In this document: piece by piece, positions 1-15,100 of the stretch | Numbering within the stretch: the stretch's first letter is position 1 | How the letters are laid out: every line of letters begins with the position of its first letter | DNA from: Bathymodiolus brooksi | Taxonomy: Eukaryota; Mollusca; Bivalvia; Mytilida; Modiolidae | DNA: 64,000 nt | NCBI GenBank assembly: GCA_963680875.1 | Contig: OY804576.1 | Span: forward strand, 78,869,668 to 78,933,667 | Direction: 5' to 3' | Notes under the pieces: generated by a model | The model's database searches: none | What the model was told of the DNA's origin: nothing | The model's input: only the letters and a program-made list of their open reading frames with translations | Program-made: the position numbers and the translations under genes

Positions 1-127
1 GCATAATAAACAACTCTCACAAAATAATCAAAGTGGATAGTTTAAGAGTGTCAGAATTATTGTGCAAAATCAAAATGTCTTCATCAGATTTTATATTTTA
101 TCCTTAATATCAATTTCCTTTATTTAG

Positions 128-191
128 AACATCAAAAAAAAGTAGAAGTAGAAAAATGAATGGACATCGTGATAATCCAATCTCACATCTA
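128..191 (+). CDS. FSIP1: Candidate first (or early) coding exon of FSIP1
   Basis: A TTTATTTAG acceptor ends at 127 and a strong donor (A|GTAAGTTG) follows 191. The ATG at 156 opens [12 protein letters not shown] in phase 0, which joins in frame to the exon at 1103. The same frame is also open upstream of the ATG to the acceptor (a Lys/Ser/Arg-rich stretch), so this may be an internal exon of a protein that begins outside the window, or a 5' exon containing the start. Residues M1-L12 have no recognisable homology. Bases 1-127 look like intron. Confidence 0.5.
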
Positions 192-3100
192 GTAAGTTGA
201 TGTATATTTCATCATGATTTATATCACAGTTAGATTTGTTGATTTTTAGATTTATTAGCTCACCTGACTCGAAGGTTCGTGTGAGCTATTTTTGTGTGAG
301 AGCTATATCACTTTGTGTGCAGCTGCATTGTCATCTGTGTTCGTCTGTAAACTTTTATATTTCAATCTTCTTCCCTGAAACCACTGAACCAATTGGAACC
401 AAGCCTGGTACCAATGTTCATTGAATGGTTCTCTACAAAGTTTATATTTTTGCCAGTCAGAAATATCATCATAGAAACAAGAGGCCCAAGGTGCAAAAAA
501 GGATGTATTCTTGATTTGCATGTGGAGAATTCTTTTCCAACTAATTTTGATGATTTTGTTTTTTTTTAATATTTCTTGTATATTCTCTTTATGTGTTATG
601 CTAACAGATTTTGTATGTTTATAGCCATTTTAAGATATTAAAGGGTCAAAATGAGGGCAAACACCCAAAATGTTATATTTTTAAGTCTGAAAACCAGTAT
701 TAAGTATATATTTACAGACAATTTATGTATATTGTGTTTATCCTGCAATGTCAAGAAGTCCAAAACAACTGCTGAATTGTATGAAAAGAGCAGAAACAAG
801 CGTCGTTCTAATAGTTTTCAATGGGGTCCTCTATCACGTCTGTGCTTAAACTGTTACCGTTTCTTACTATTCTCGCTACATGAATCAGGCACCAGAAAAA
901 CTTTGTTTAACACTTAAGTTTATTTGACCAATTTATTAGTTCTCAAAATCACATAATTGAAGGATAAAATGTAATAACTTGTACAAAACCTCCAGCATTA
1001 GGATTGAAGTTCCCTTTGATATTCATTGTTTTTTGCCTGTAAGATAATCTTTATTGTTATTTGATTATAATAATGATCAAATCTCCTATTGTATTATTTT
1101 AGGACATGGATCTTCATTTAAACCTTGAATCATTGGATACAGTCACAGGAAAGTCCCAATCTAATTCTGAAATGTCAGATGAATCTTCAGAATACGAAAA
1201 TGACCACATTCTAATGAACATTGGGGCCAAGAAAGAAAAATTACCAGATGAACTGTCGCTTAACTTAGCAGGAATTAATGGTGCTGAAGGCAGTGATAAT
1301 GAAAAACAACAAGGAGGATTCCTACCATATGGTATTTTGATTATTATACATTGTACAGTCAAACCTGCAGTCATTAAACATATTAAGTAGTCACCTACCT
1401 GTATTAAAAGGTCACATTTTTCTTGTCCTGTCAGAGAGAATACCATGTGAATTGAACCTCTTTTAAGAGGTCACCTGTCTTATAAGGCCACTTTTTCTTT
1501 GTCTCAAAGGTGACCTCTTAATACAGGATTGACTGTATATTCATTGTTACAGTGAAAATTTGTTTCAACCAAATGATCAAGAGACCAAAATCTTTCTTAT
1601 AAATAGACAGGTTTTGAATTTTATATGCCATAATAACAATTTAAAACATCGTTCTGGATATTTCAGGGTTGTGTTTAAACAGGTTTTCTTTGAAGGCATA
1701 TCAATCATGAATACAGCAAGATTTTTGGGTTTTTTAAAAATGTAATTGATTGGTGTTTAAAGAAGCCAACTTTAACAGTATTTCTGTTATGTCGTGACAT
1801 AAGCAAATTTTATAAATTAATTTCTTAATCATAAAGAATTTTATTTTCATCAGTTAGTTTAAAGAAACAATTCTGGTTTTGGGAATCAACAACGCTCTAT
1901 AGACAATAATAGATATGAATTGAAAACCCGGCCTTTATAATAACTTGTATTTCAACTTTGTTCATTGGGCAAGTGATATGGAAATTTCCAAAAGTTATTG
2001 TTTTTTTTCTGAACAGTAAAGAAAATCATTTTATTTCAACTTTCCACTTGTCCTTTGGACAAGCAGTTCTTACCTTTAGTTGTACAAATTCAATTTGGAT
2101 CAGTAAGGATAAGTCTGAATATGAGAACCCTACAAGCATTTGAATATCATAGTACATGTAATAGTTTCTTTCAAGGTTTGGAAATAACTGATAATATCAA
2201 TACATATATTAGAAATTAAAACAAAAAAATTGATTTACGAGTTTTAATTATTTTTACAATTTGTTTGTTTTTTAATTTCTTCAAACATTGTAACAAATGT
2301 GCATTGCTGTTCACAATGTTATATAGTTGTAAACAAGAACTACATTCTTGCATTTATTATTTGTGTATGGTTTTTTTAAGCATTTCTTAAATCTGTCGAA
2401 ATGATATTGGACTATTACCAAATAATTACTGTATATCCCTAATTCTGGAAAACAAACCAGTTTGTTATTTTATAATTTTTTTTATTCCTTTCTTCAATAC
2501 AACATACCGGTAAATTTTTTACCCGTTCAATTTTCGAAGCTCCTTAAACTACGGTAACCCTGACCTGATCCTGTTGACAGAATATTTTTTCACAACAAAT
2601 TGTAATCGAAAAAAAATTCTGCAAGCCAACAAATGTAGTGATTAATCAAACAATTTTTTTATGTTTTACTTACACGACTATATTAAACAAGATTTCTATG
2701 TGAATCTTTTTTTTTTACAGTTTTTTCCCCAACCATGGATAAAATATTTGTTGTTGACCACCCTCTCCCCTTTTCCATATGAAAATTGATGATCCCCCCT
2801 AAAAATTATCTGTTTTTCTCCTTCATATCAATATGTTTATTATGTTGAGTTGATGAATTCCCACAGGAGCCATAAAGTATTATTTATATGTAGAAATCTA
2901 TTTTGATTGAATGGAAATTGATTCATATTCCATAGTATTATAACCATTTCTTCAGATTTCCTTAATTGGCAATGTCTATTATTTATTTATACACCTAATA
3001 GGTAATATTATAATTTATTAAGATTTGTATAACATTTTGGTACATGTATGGTAAACATTTACAGTAAATGAATATTTCTCACCATTTAATTGTATTTTGT

Positions 3101-6100
3101 GTTGTTTTTTTCTTTAAATCTCAAACTAATATGTTCATGAACACATAGTGTTGCTACCAATTTTAACAGTGAGTGTGATGCCAAGTTTCACAGTATCTCT
3201 GAATAATTTTAGTGCAAATGGCGACATTTTCTAATGAACAATTATTTTGTGCACAAGCAGATTTTGTGATGGTTTGATGTTAAGAAAAAGATCTTGGATT
3301 CAATAATTAGGTTCCGAAAATAAGTTTCAACTATTTTTAAGTGGTATCCTGTAAAAATAGACATTTTAGTTTCACTGTGCATTTTGTTAGAAAGAACTTA
3401 CAGACACTTGTTCAACTATTGTCTTTCTAATATATTTGAGGTAAGTCTTAAATTCTAATAATACACCACGATATAGCTGAAATATTGCTAAAGTTGGCAT
3501 TAAACACCAATCAATCAATCAATCTAATACATCAATCAATCAATCTAATACCGTACTACAAAAGATGCCTTTCAACATGTTTTTATAGGTACTCTTATCA
3601 AGTTTGATGTTTAAAAGAAAAGGTTTGAACTTTGATTTCTACTGAAATATAATTATGTTGTAGAGGATGGAATTGACGTTGACAGTGACGAAGAAAAAGA
3701 AATTATGAATGAAATCAAAAATGAAATACAACAACAGATCAGAGGAGAGATGAAATCTGAACTAGAAATGTATCAATATAAAATGGCAGCATTAGAAAAT
3801 GGGAGTGTTAGAGGGGAAGATGCAAATAAAGAATCAGGTCTGGAAGATATGGAACCAAAGATGAAGGCAGCCATATTAAAAATGAGAAAACTTGATAGAA
3901 TTCTATCTAAAAAGATAAAAAGAGAAAGAGAAGTTAAAAAAGACAGAATCATCCTTGAAAGGAGGTACTTGATTTTATTATGTTACAATTGTTGTTAAAA
4001 TTGTATTGTAATCTATTTTTAAGTGAGTGAGTGAATGTTGTTTAACACCAACTCAGCAATTTTTCAGCTATAATCATGGCGAGAACAAATTAATTTTCAA
4101 TGAAATGATCATGAGATCCACTTTGTATTAGACCAACATGCTTAGGTGGATTTTTATAGTGCTAGATCCCTAAAACAACAGTCTGCAGATAGACATATCG
4201 CCCCACTCGGGCACATTATCCTGATTCCGAGCTAACCAGTCTTTGCTTTTTCTCCTTAATGCTGCATGCTTAGAGGAGAAGTAACAAATACCAATTTAAT
4301 AGTCTTTGGTTTGACCCGATCAGTGACTGAGTGATTTTTCATCTATTTCAAACTGAGAACAAGTTACTTTTAAGAGAGAGGGGGTCATTATGGTCTTGAT
4401 CTTTAAAACTATGGTATTTATACTTACATCTATCTATGCAATCCAATTGATGTCCAACATCACTAAAGTTGTCTTATCAATTCCCATTTTTAATTTATTA
4501 TGACTGCATCGTGGTTTGATTGTTAGAATGCTCACCTCAAGTGCGATGGATCGTGGGTTCGAACACCACTGGATCAAACCAAAGGTTAAGCATTTGGGTC
4601 TAGTACAAAGCACACATCATCATCATTTGATCAAACGTAACTTGTTATTTCCATGAAAAATTGCTCATTGGCATTATACAATACTTGATTCTCATCCCTC
4701 ACAAGGTATTGTATGATTAAGTTTGTCAGTAACTTGCAGCAGGTGATTCGTTTCTCTATGTACTTTGGTTTCCTCCACCAATAAAACTGACCACCACGAT
4801 ATAACTTAATTTTTTCTGAATGTATATTATTAAACTCCTATAATCAAATCCTATGTATCTTTTTTTTTTTTTTTTTATTTATTTTTTCCTATAGTCAGGA
4901 TTTTATAAATTCCCTTACATCACCACCTGACTAGGGTGTGACAGGAGTTTTCAAAAATAAGTTTTGTGACTACATTGGTTTTACATTTTGATAAACAAAA
5001 TAAAGAAATAATAATATATAATAGTAATAAACACTTTCATTCATCTTTCACACACACTCTCTTACCATTTTGTTTTTCTAAAATATTTGATTGCTCCTGA
5101 CATTTGGTACTTAATCAAAAAAGCTGAAAAAAGAATCTCATCACTATATGAATCAAACAAACAAAAAATATTATGATTAGTTGAAAATATATTGTAAGGG
5201 GGTCCACATTTTTTCAAATGCTAAAATGGTATTGTTTTTCTTTGATATATATTGTTCAAGTGAATGGTACCACATAATTTTATGTTTAAATTCTACAATA
5301 TTTAGCCTTTGTTCATTGAGTTTGCACTTGAAGATGTAATTTTTTGCAATAATTGAAATCAAATTAACAAGAAGATCCCCTGACTCAAAACCAAAGAAAT
5401 ATTCTTTTTTGTCAAAAATCAAATTCTTGTAATATTGTTTTAATTGTTTTGACAAAGATTTGAGAAAAATTTGTGTCACAGGACAGTCAAAGAATAGATG
5501 TTCAATAGTTTCATCATGAATTTTGCAAAATGTACATAAATTAGTATTCTTGAGCTTTATTTTATGTAAAAAGGAATTGGAAGGAATGATCCTGTGTAAC
5601 AATTTAAATTGAAAATTTTGAAGATATGAGTTTCTACAAGATTTTTTTAAAATAATAAAATATTTTGACCAATTTGTTATTTCACAATTAAGTAATTTTT
5701 CCCATTTGGAAAATTTTTCTGTTGGTAAAGAAATGATTGCATTCACAAGACCTTTATAAACAAACCTAACATTTTTACTATGAACTATTCTTTCTAAATA
5801 GGCATCCTTTTTACTAAGTATGTCGAAATTTACATTTATACAGTTTTCCTTCAGATGATCTTTGATGTACTTGGGAACATTTGACACCAGACTATAGTAC
5901 TTCAAAAAATTATTGGTATTCAGTTTATTTCTAGTCTGTTCAAAAGTATAAAAATTACCAGAATGTGGGTCAATAAGATCACATAAATACTGCACATTAT
6001 GTTCTATCCATCTAATATAATAATTTAAATCAGTTACTGGTACAAAATTAAGGATATCAAGAGACAATAGTTCATTAGTTTTCATCTTTGTATAAGGTTT

Positions 6101-9100
6101 TGCAAAATGATAGCTAGACAGAACATCTTTCCAAAAAGGATTTGTAAGCTTCATAGCAACTTCCTTTAGCTTTTCTTTCTGAAAAATTAAAATTCTTTCA
6201 CCGCCATAGCTTTGAAGATTGAATAATAATACTTTTTGCCAATCACCATCTAAATTGGAAAATAATCGTTTAATCCAACCTACTTTCAGATAAATATTAA
6301 ATGATTGAAGATCTATCATTTTTAAACCCCCCTGATATATATCACTGATTAAAGTACTTCGCTTTATCTTATATGACTTCCCGTTCCATATGAATTTATA
6401 AAAAAGTGAATTTAAATCATTTATTTTTGTCTGAGGTAAATTTGGTAGAGATGTCAGTAAATGAATTAGCTTTGGTAGTGCAAGAGTTTTTATAACTGTA
6501 ATTTTACCAAGTAATATCAGTTTTCTATGCTGCCAACTTTTTAGTATTGCCTTAACCTCCTTGATTTTTTTGGTAAAATTTATATCTGTAATACAGTTTA
6601 AATCAAGTGAAAAATCAATTCCCAAAACCTTTTTTCATGAGACCAATTTAGTTTCATATTTGGACAAATAATTTGATCTGAATACTTCTTGTTTCCAACC
6701 CACACAGCTTTTGTTTTGGATGAATTCATTTTTAAACCAGACACCTTGTAAAAAGATTCAAAACATTCAAGAGCCTCCCTCAATGAATTTTCACTCCCAT
6801 CTAGAATAAGAAAGGTATCATCAGCATACAAACTTATGAGAGATTCAACTTCATTGATAATAATACCATGAATGTCTTGGTTGGCCTTCAATTTTAATGA
6901 AAGCAGCTCCACACCGATTATAAACAAATAAGGTGAAAGCGGATCACCTTGTCGACAGCCTCTTTCTAGAGAAAAAAAATTTGACATGTGACCATTATTT
7001 ATAACACAACTTTTGGCTTTTGAATAGAATAGTTCAAACCATTTACAAACAGATGGTCCAAAATTAAAACTTGAGAGGGCTTTTTTCAAAAATTTCCATT
7101 CAACTGAATCAAATGCTTTCTCGAAATCTACAAGAAGTAAAAGACCGGTTTTGTTATGTTGTTCAAGATAATGCATCAAATCATACAACAGTCTTGTATT
7201 TTCCCCAATAAATCTTCCTTTTATAAAACCTTTTTGTGTATCACTAATAATAAATGGTAATAGAGGTTTAATTCTATTAGCAATTACAGCAGAAGCTATT
7301 TTAAGGTCAGTATTTAATAAACTTATTGGTCTCCAGTTGCCAATAAAACGCCTGTCCTTTCCTTCTTTTGGAATACATGTTATGACTCCCTGATACTGAA
7401 AATCAGTGAAGCTTCCAGACTCATAGGCTAAATATAATGACCTATAAAGCAATGGACCAATATCTTCCCAAAAAAATTTATAAAAATCTACAGTATATCC
7501 ATCAGAACCTGGACTTTTTCCATTTGTCATTAACTTCAGTGATTGGGCACATTCTTTAAATGTTATATTACCTTCACACAAGTATTTTTGTTCTTCTGTG
7601 AGTTTAATATTATGATTAAAAAAGGACTCATCATTACAATCTAAATTTGTTGTTGAATACAATGTTTTGTAAAAATCGTGTTGCTGAAGGAGAATTTTAG
7701 ATTGATCTGATATATGATGACCTGCATCATCAATAAGCTCAGTTATAGTTTTTTTAATAAAATTTTTCTTTTCTAGTTTACAGAAGTATTGTGAGCATTT
7801 TTCTCCATTTTCATGCCAGTTTGCCTTTGATCGAAGAAGTATACCCTCTACCTTTTCCTCCCTTTTCCTTTCAAACTCTATTTTTTTATTATTTAAAGAC
7901 GATTGTATTAATTCACTTGGTGCTGAGTTCATAATATCTTCTAGATTAAGAATATCCTTTTCAAGTTTAAGGGTAAGGTCTTTTTCTTCCCTTGTTTTTG
8001 TTATACTATGAGATATTGAAATACTTCTGATCTTCTTCATCTTAAGAATTTCAAAAAATACTTGGTCATTACATGTAAGTTCAACATTTAAAAGATCATT
8101 AATATCTCCAGATAAATAGTACTCGGACACAGTTTCTTTGATACATGTATCTTACATGTTTCCATTTGTTTTTGTTTGGTTTTTGGAAAAATGTTTTAAT
8201 GAAAGTGTATGGAAGTTATTTGTACTTCTTCTCTACAGAATGAAAGCAGAACTTGAGGCTATAAATCAACAGAACACTGATGCCAAGTTAAATACAGATA
8301 AATTTCTGGCTCTTACACTGCCACCTAGTCATAATGAAGGTAAAAAAAAAAATTCTTTTGTTTACTTTTTTTAGTGTAACATGACAAGTGTGCATATATA
8401 GAAATACAAAAAGTAATGCTTTATTTCCATAATAATGGGCCCACTTGAGGTATAGTTACATGATTTACATATAGTTAACAATAAAATACAAGTACAGTTT
8501 TCATTACATTGATATGAAGGGTTTTTTTCTGGTATTAATCTTCTCTTACCCATATGTCTCCTTACTTTGTCCTTCTTCTACCAAATATTGGTTTTCATTT
8601 TGAATAATGTAGAAAGTTTTGCTTTGCTCTTCATAACCCAGATTGAAATCTGGAAATCCCTGACAACTTCACAAGAATGGGTAAGAAAAATGTAAGAATA
8701 TTAATACTGTCTAATGTGATTTTATATATTACAGGTGTTGATATGTCAGACATACCAGATGAACCTGTTTTTGCCACACAGCTGAATGAACAAGATTATC
8801 CTGATTTTAAATCAGGTGGTGCTAAATCTAAAGGTCTGTTTGTTACCAAACCAATATTGTAGTATTTTAAAAATTTAATTTATTAAAGTATAACATCTCT
8901 TGCTATCCAAATATTTATTCAAATCCTTCTCATGGTGAGGTTTACCTGATACAACATTATGTGATAAAGTTTGTCAGTGACTTGCCGCAGGTCAGTGGTT
9001 TACTCCGGTGTCCTCCACCAATAAAACTGAGCGCTACGATATATAACTGAAATTTTGTTGAAAGTTGGCATTAAACCCCATCACCCTAACCCGAATATTA

Positions 9101-12100
9101 AAAAATCACAAGTAACCTAATAACACTCATAACAATAATTACCATTGTTGTTCGGTTACAAGTGGTTTAATGTTGATATTCGGAATTCAAGAGTAGTTAT
9201 ACGGTTTATTACATAGATTTTACAATTTGTTTGGGCTAATTAGACGTTTTCATTTCGGACGCTTAATGTCATTCTTGATTGTGACGATGTTAGTAATATG
9301 ACTTCACACAGTGAAATAAACAAATTAATCGATGATTTGTACATTTTCCCTTTGTTCTTTACATGTGATGATATCTATTATCAAGCAACTAGCATGATAT
9401 TAACATAATATCGCTGTTTTCTAATGTGATGTTATCATGACATCACCTTACCAAATCCTCGATGAACATACTATCGTTTATGTGTTTTGCTTGAAATGGA
9501 CTTCTCTTCGCATCTCACCTCTCTGTCTTTGCCTTCGATGCAATATTACTCGGAATAATTCATTCTTGCAAAACAAATCAACGAAAGTATATATTTATTT
9601 CACTAAGTGAAATACCAGTTTTTCTTTCTCTTGGAATTCTCAGTATTTCACCGGCATCTATGTAATAACAATAATAAACAAGACTATTTAATTTTATGTA
9701 GGAAGATAAACAAAATTATATTAAATGGTCTCAATTATCTATGAAACACTTCAATTTCTAATTTTAGCAAATTTAATCCTGCATAGATAGATATACACAA
9801 ATTTGGCAGTTAGCATGAATGAAATATATTTATGAAATGTAGAGTTTCTATTTTCTGCGATTTAAATAAACAGTTTTCTTACTTTTAGAATGGAATTTAA
9901 CAAAATCTTCACTTACAAAAATATGAGTTCATGATTTGCAGATTAATTTTTGATTGATTTTTCAAGACCTTTTAAAAATGTGTGTGAAATACAAAAAAAA
10001 AACGTTTATAGGATTTAATCCCTTTATATCTTATATACAGCATACATGACATTAAATTATTACAGAAAACTCCAACAGAAGTGAGACAAATTCAACTACA
10101 AGTACAGACAGAGACACTACGACTGCTAGTGATACAACTTCTGTTAATGGAAGCCAAAAAGGTTCAAAGAAACACAAACGAAAAAAAGATTTCATCAAAC
10201 GAAATAAAGAGGTACACACCCAAGAAAATTAGTTGGCCTATTACTTTTTAATACTAGAAGATAGAAATAAATCTTAAACACAAATACCATTTAGTGAGGA
10301 GTGAAATTTTCATAATGTATAACTTTATTTATAGTATTTAATTTGTATCTATCAATGCATGTGGTCTCTAAAAGCTCACCTAGCCAAAATCCAAGCAAGT
10401 TTTTGCCATCGCTTAGTGTCCATATTTTTTCTGCCGCCTGTCATTGTTTTCTGTTTTTATTTTGGACCACATTTGGACTTGAATAAACAAATTAGAGATA
10501 TTTATGTATTCAGTTGGGTATCTACTTATCAAGAGCTGGAGGGTTGGGATCCCATTAACTGGTTTAACCCTGCCATATTTTTGTCCCTGTCCTAAGCTAA
10601 GACCTGGATTTCCAATGTTATATGTTGTGGGATTATTTTGTGTTCATTGAGAGGTGATTGTTTGTTTTGTTGATATTGGTGGAATTGTTGACCATCACTG
10701 TTTAAACTTTCTTTTTATAAAATGTAGGGTCTAAAAGATAGAGAATTATGTAAATCTTAAAAAAAAACAAGCAAGATAATTCCTATAATATTTGGCCGCA
10801 GGGTCTATTGACAAAGGGGTCCAAAGTTTACAATAGGCGTCAGGGTTAAAACATTTGAAAAAATCAGTGGTATTTGGGATGAATGACTGTTGTGATATGT
10901 AGATTCATGCTTATTCAAATATTTGATGTGTCCAGTCTCTTTTGGCTAGATTGTAGCATAAGCTAGAAAAAGTTTGAATTCTTCCAGAGCCATGGAATTG
11001 CAATTGCATAAAGAATAAGATTCTAGGATTCAAGGATCCGATTCCTTATTGTCCATATAGTGTAACATATGGCTGCATTGGAGAATATTACAATGTTGTA
11101 TTTTAAAGAACTAACTATTGTATGTGACATGAAGTATCAATAATTTTAATATGATTTGTATATAGAGTACAAAATGAATGTGATGCATTACAATATTTAA
11201 GGTTGATATGATGTCATAAAAAGCATTTATCGAATTTTGATGGAATTTTCAAAATGAGCATACTTGATTTATTGAAGTATGAAATGGTTATTTAATGTTT
11301 GTAAATAAAAAGCTGAATTTGAATTTAGAAAATAATATAACATTGACCTTTTTCCTTAATCTAACTACAGGTAAGATTTTTTTTCTTTCAACATTTCAAT
11401 TTGACATGTTTCCAAGAAATACAGTCTTTTTTTCTTCATTCATTACTTAAAACTCTGACATTTTTGTCTTTTCAGTTGGCTGCAGATGCAGAAAATCCAA
11501 TACCTATGACCCAGGAGGAGAAAGTTAGGATAGAATCTCTTCTAGGTGACCTGGATGAATTACCAGAAATCACGGGGGATGAAGATATTGATGTACGTTA
11601 TAAGCATGCTTACATCGCATGGAAATAATGAGCTTTTTAACTGATATTTAATAATTTATTGTTGTTGTTTGTTCTTTATTGTGCAATTATGTGATTTTTT
11701 TATATAAAAAATAAAGATAAATTCTTAAATCTTTTTTTTATTATTTTTATTGTGAAGTCTGGGATATCTTTGTCAAATATGAATATTCAGATATGATATT
11801 TTTTGCATATACACAAGTAAACAAATATATTATTAAATTTATTTAAGGAATATGTTTAATTTGCGATATAACCTGTTTTGGGGCAGCTTACACTTAATAA
11901 ACTGCGATTTTAATGACGATTATTTCATGGGACTATTTGAATTTGAATTAATATGTTGGAGGCGTCACAATACCAACACAGATTATCAAGTATGACCAGT
12001 GTTGCTCCAGGCGGATCAGCCAAACAGATTGCAGTATTCACATCAAATTAAATTATTTTGTTGTATTAGGAATAGCATATAATAGAAATGAAATGAAATG

Positions 12101-15100
12101 GACTTCTATTGATAAATTAAACTACTTTTTTTTATACATGAATAGACCATTCATTTCCGACTTAATTCTAAAATTATACACTTTTTTCATGTTTTTGTAA
12201 TAGTTGCTTCCCTTTAAACGACACAAAAGTATCCATTTCATGCAATTAATGTTCAATGAAAATAACATATATTTTTCATACTCTGTAATGTTGTAAAATG
12301 GTATAAGATTTTTTTACAAGGTTCAAATATCTATAAATTTTAAGAAAATTATGCTCAGATTCTTTGTCCTCTCCATTGCTCTTGCATGGAAAGGGAACCA
12401 TTTTGTCCTCCATATGGGAAATAACTCAAATAAAAAAAAGTCAAAAACGTATAATTTTAGAATCAAATTGGGAATGTGCAAATGGTCTATTAATTTAAAA
12501 TGGGAAAAGTAAAAAAGGAAGCAAAAATATTTCTTTCAATAAATGGTATCAATAGAAAATTAGGTAGCATTCCCATATTTTGTATGATTCACAGGAAGTG
12601 AGAATTCACAGGGGTCAATTAGCAGTTCACTCTGGTGAAGGATTTGTACCTGATGATGATGACCAGAAATCATTGCGGGGTATTGAATCCAGACTAAGAG
12701 AGATAATGCCTCCAGAAGATTATGAATCAATTATGCACACGCCAACAACACCACAGGTTAGTATGTTTTCATAATAATTGTTACCGTCATTAGGGTTGCA
12801 TAATGTGCATTCGTGGCATAATGCGCACCCCTTCTTGGTCTTGAAAATCTCCAGGTAACCATATTTGAAATTCATCTTTACTCACACAGTGATTATTTGT
12901 AAACAAGCATGTTGTAAGTCTGTTTCTGTTTTGTGAAATATGTACAATTGCATGTATAATAATTTTCTTGTCAATATTTCACTCACTTTTGCATTGGGAT
13001 ATTCAAATGTTCACCACCAACCACACTTTCAGATTAGAATATAATGCATTTTGAAGTACTGGTACAGATACCTAATTTGAAGCATTTTCCTTCACATATA
13101 CATTGAAACTTTATTAAACCAGAATCCTGTGTAAATTGAACACACAATTTAGTCACTATATCTGATACCATTGCTTGTTACTACCTGTTGTATTGTTTTC
13201 TTGTATTAAGTTGACATTGTGTAATATCTACTACCGTTAGTTTTTATCAGTCTGTTGAGAAAATGATTTTAGTTAGTGTAAAAATTTGTATTAGATTAAA
13301 GAGTAGTCTAGAGGCCATTTCACACTTATTTTGGGGTACAAGTTATTCTCATTGTTGAAGACCTTATTGTAACTGAAATGTAGAACAGCAATAAAAGTAC
13401 TGTTTCTTTCTTTTATTTGGTTCTGAACAGTACCAGTGGTGTAATGGTTAGCATCCTTGCCTTGAATACGGTAGATCACTGGGTTGAGCTATGATTGGGT
13501 AAAACCAAAGACTGTAAAATTGGTAATGGCTGTTTATCCACTAAGCATGTAGTATTAAGGTGTATAAGATGTAAGAACAAAGTCTCGGTGACTTGGTTGG
13601 AATCAGGATAATGTGTTCAAGTGGAGCGACATGTTGTTTCAGTGAGCTAACACTATAAAAATCCAATTAAGCATGTTGTTCTAGTACAAAGCAAACAGCA
13701 TCATCATGATCATTTCATCAAAATGATACTTGTTCTCGCCATAATATAGCTAAAAAATTGCTAATTAGGCTTTAAACAACAATCACTGACTCACTCACTA
13801 AATGTGTATGTTTTGATATGTGTATTATTTTCACATTATTATTTTTTGTTTTCTTTTCACATGTTTTTTGTTTATTACACAGTCATATAAGTTATTTACA
13901 CCAGTATCAATCAAAACCAACTTGGATATAGAACATTTTGGTGAGAAAGCCTTGTTAGAATACAAAGATCAGCGAGAATTGAGAGAAAGGCTACATATTG
14001 TCGATGAACAGTTGTCTAATCTACACGGTTGTGATGAAGATGAAGTGAGTACCAGGTCTTTGTCTATATATTTTTAAAAAGACTTATCTTTATGCCACCT
14101 ATGCATTATTTAAGAAATAAATCATGGAAGCCAGAATGTGTTTTGAGTTATAACATGGATTGGCGAATATTAGTATTTTATCCCAAGCTGGAGGCGAAGG
14201 ATCAAATTTACTAATATCTGCCAACCCATGTTAAAACTCAAACACATTCTGGCTTCCATGAATTATTTTGATTGTGATATGTCTAACAGTACAAATACGG
14301 TAGTATATTTTGATTGGAAGACGGTAATTTATATCTACATTTGCGGACAATGTCGCACACGATTTATGCTGCCCAATTCGAGCAGGCGATAATTCATCAA
14401 CATGTAATTTTACGACGGGATAGTCAGTCACATATACATTTACGAATGGAAAGTCAGTCGTATTGATGGAGCATCCGTAGCAATAATATTGTGTTTGCAT
14501 GTTTTAATTGCACGTCACATATTATTAATTTTGGATATGTTGATTATTTTCAGTGAATATAGATGTTATTTAAACATTAACAACAGTGTAAATAATTTTA
14601 TTCAATTACTGTATTACCTGGCTTAAATGTGTACACTGGCGCATGGGCTAATGAGATTATACCCAATCAATAAATTGCTCGTTTGTTTACAAAGCGAAAG
14701 AAGGACGTCATGTTAGAATTGGTCATAAATATCCATTCATCCTACAAAACTGTTATAAAGACATTTTTGGTTTATTCATCATTCCGTTGTGGTTTAATTT
14801 CTCACTTTCTTACTTTCCTGGTAATATACAACAGTAAAACCTTTATAACCATTGTCTAGCAAATATTTGAAGTAATAAAATGGATTTAGGTGCCATGACA
14901 ACAGCTGAATGAAATCTGTGGATTTTTTTATTAAAGGTTTTCTCGTGGATAGATTTGAGAATTAAAATACTACATTGTATTTACAAAAAATGAAAAATGT
15001 GGATCCCAAGCAATAATACCTCCCCTCGGTTTGCTCCTTCTTGATGTACCATAGTGATAATAGGTAGCTGCAGAACCGTAGCTTTTAGCAGTAAAAGAAA

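Noticed and set aside
13440..13510. Possible tRNA gene (A- and B-box-like sequence)
   Set aside because: The B box is degenerate, no cloverleaf acceptor stem is evident, and the sequence continues into a SINE body present in several copies.
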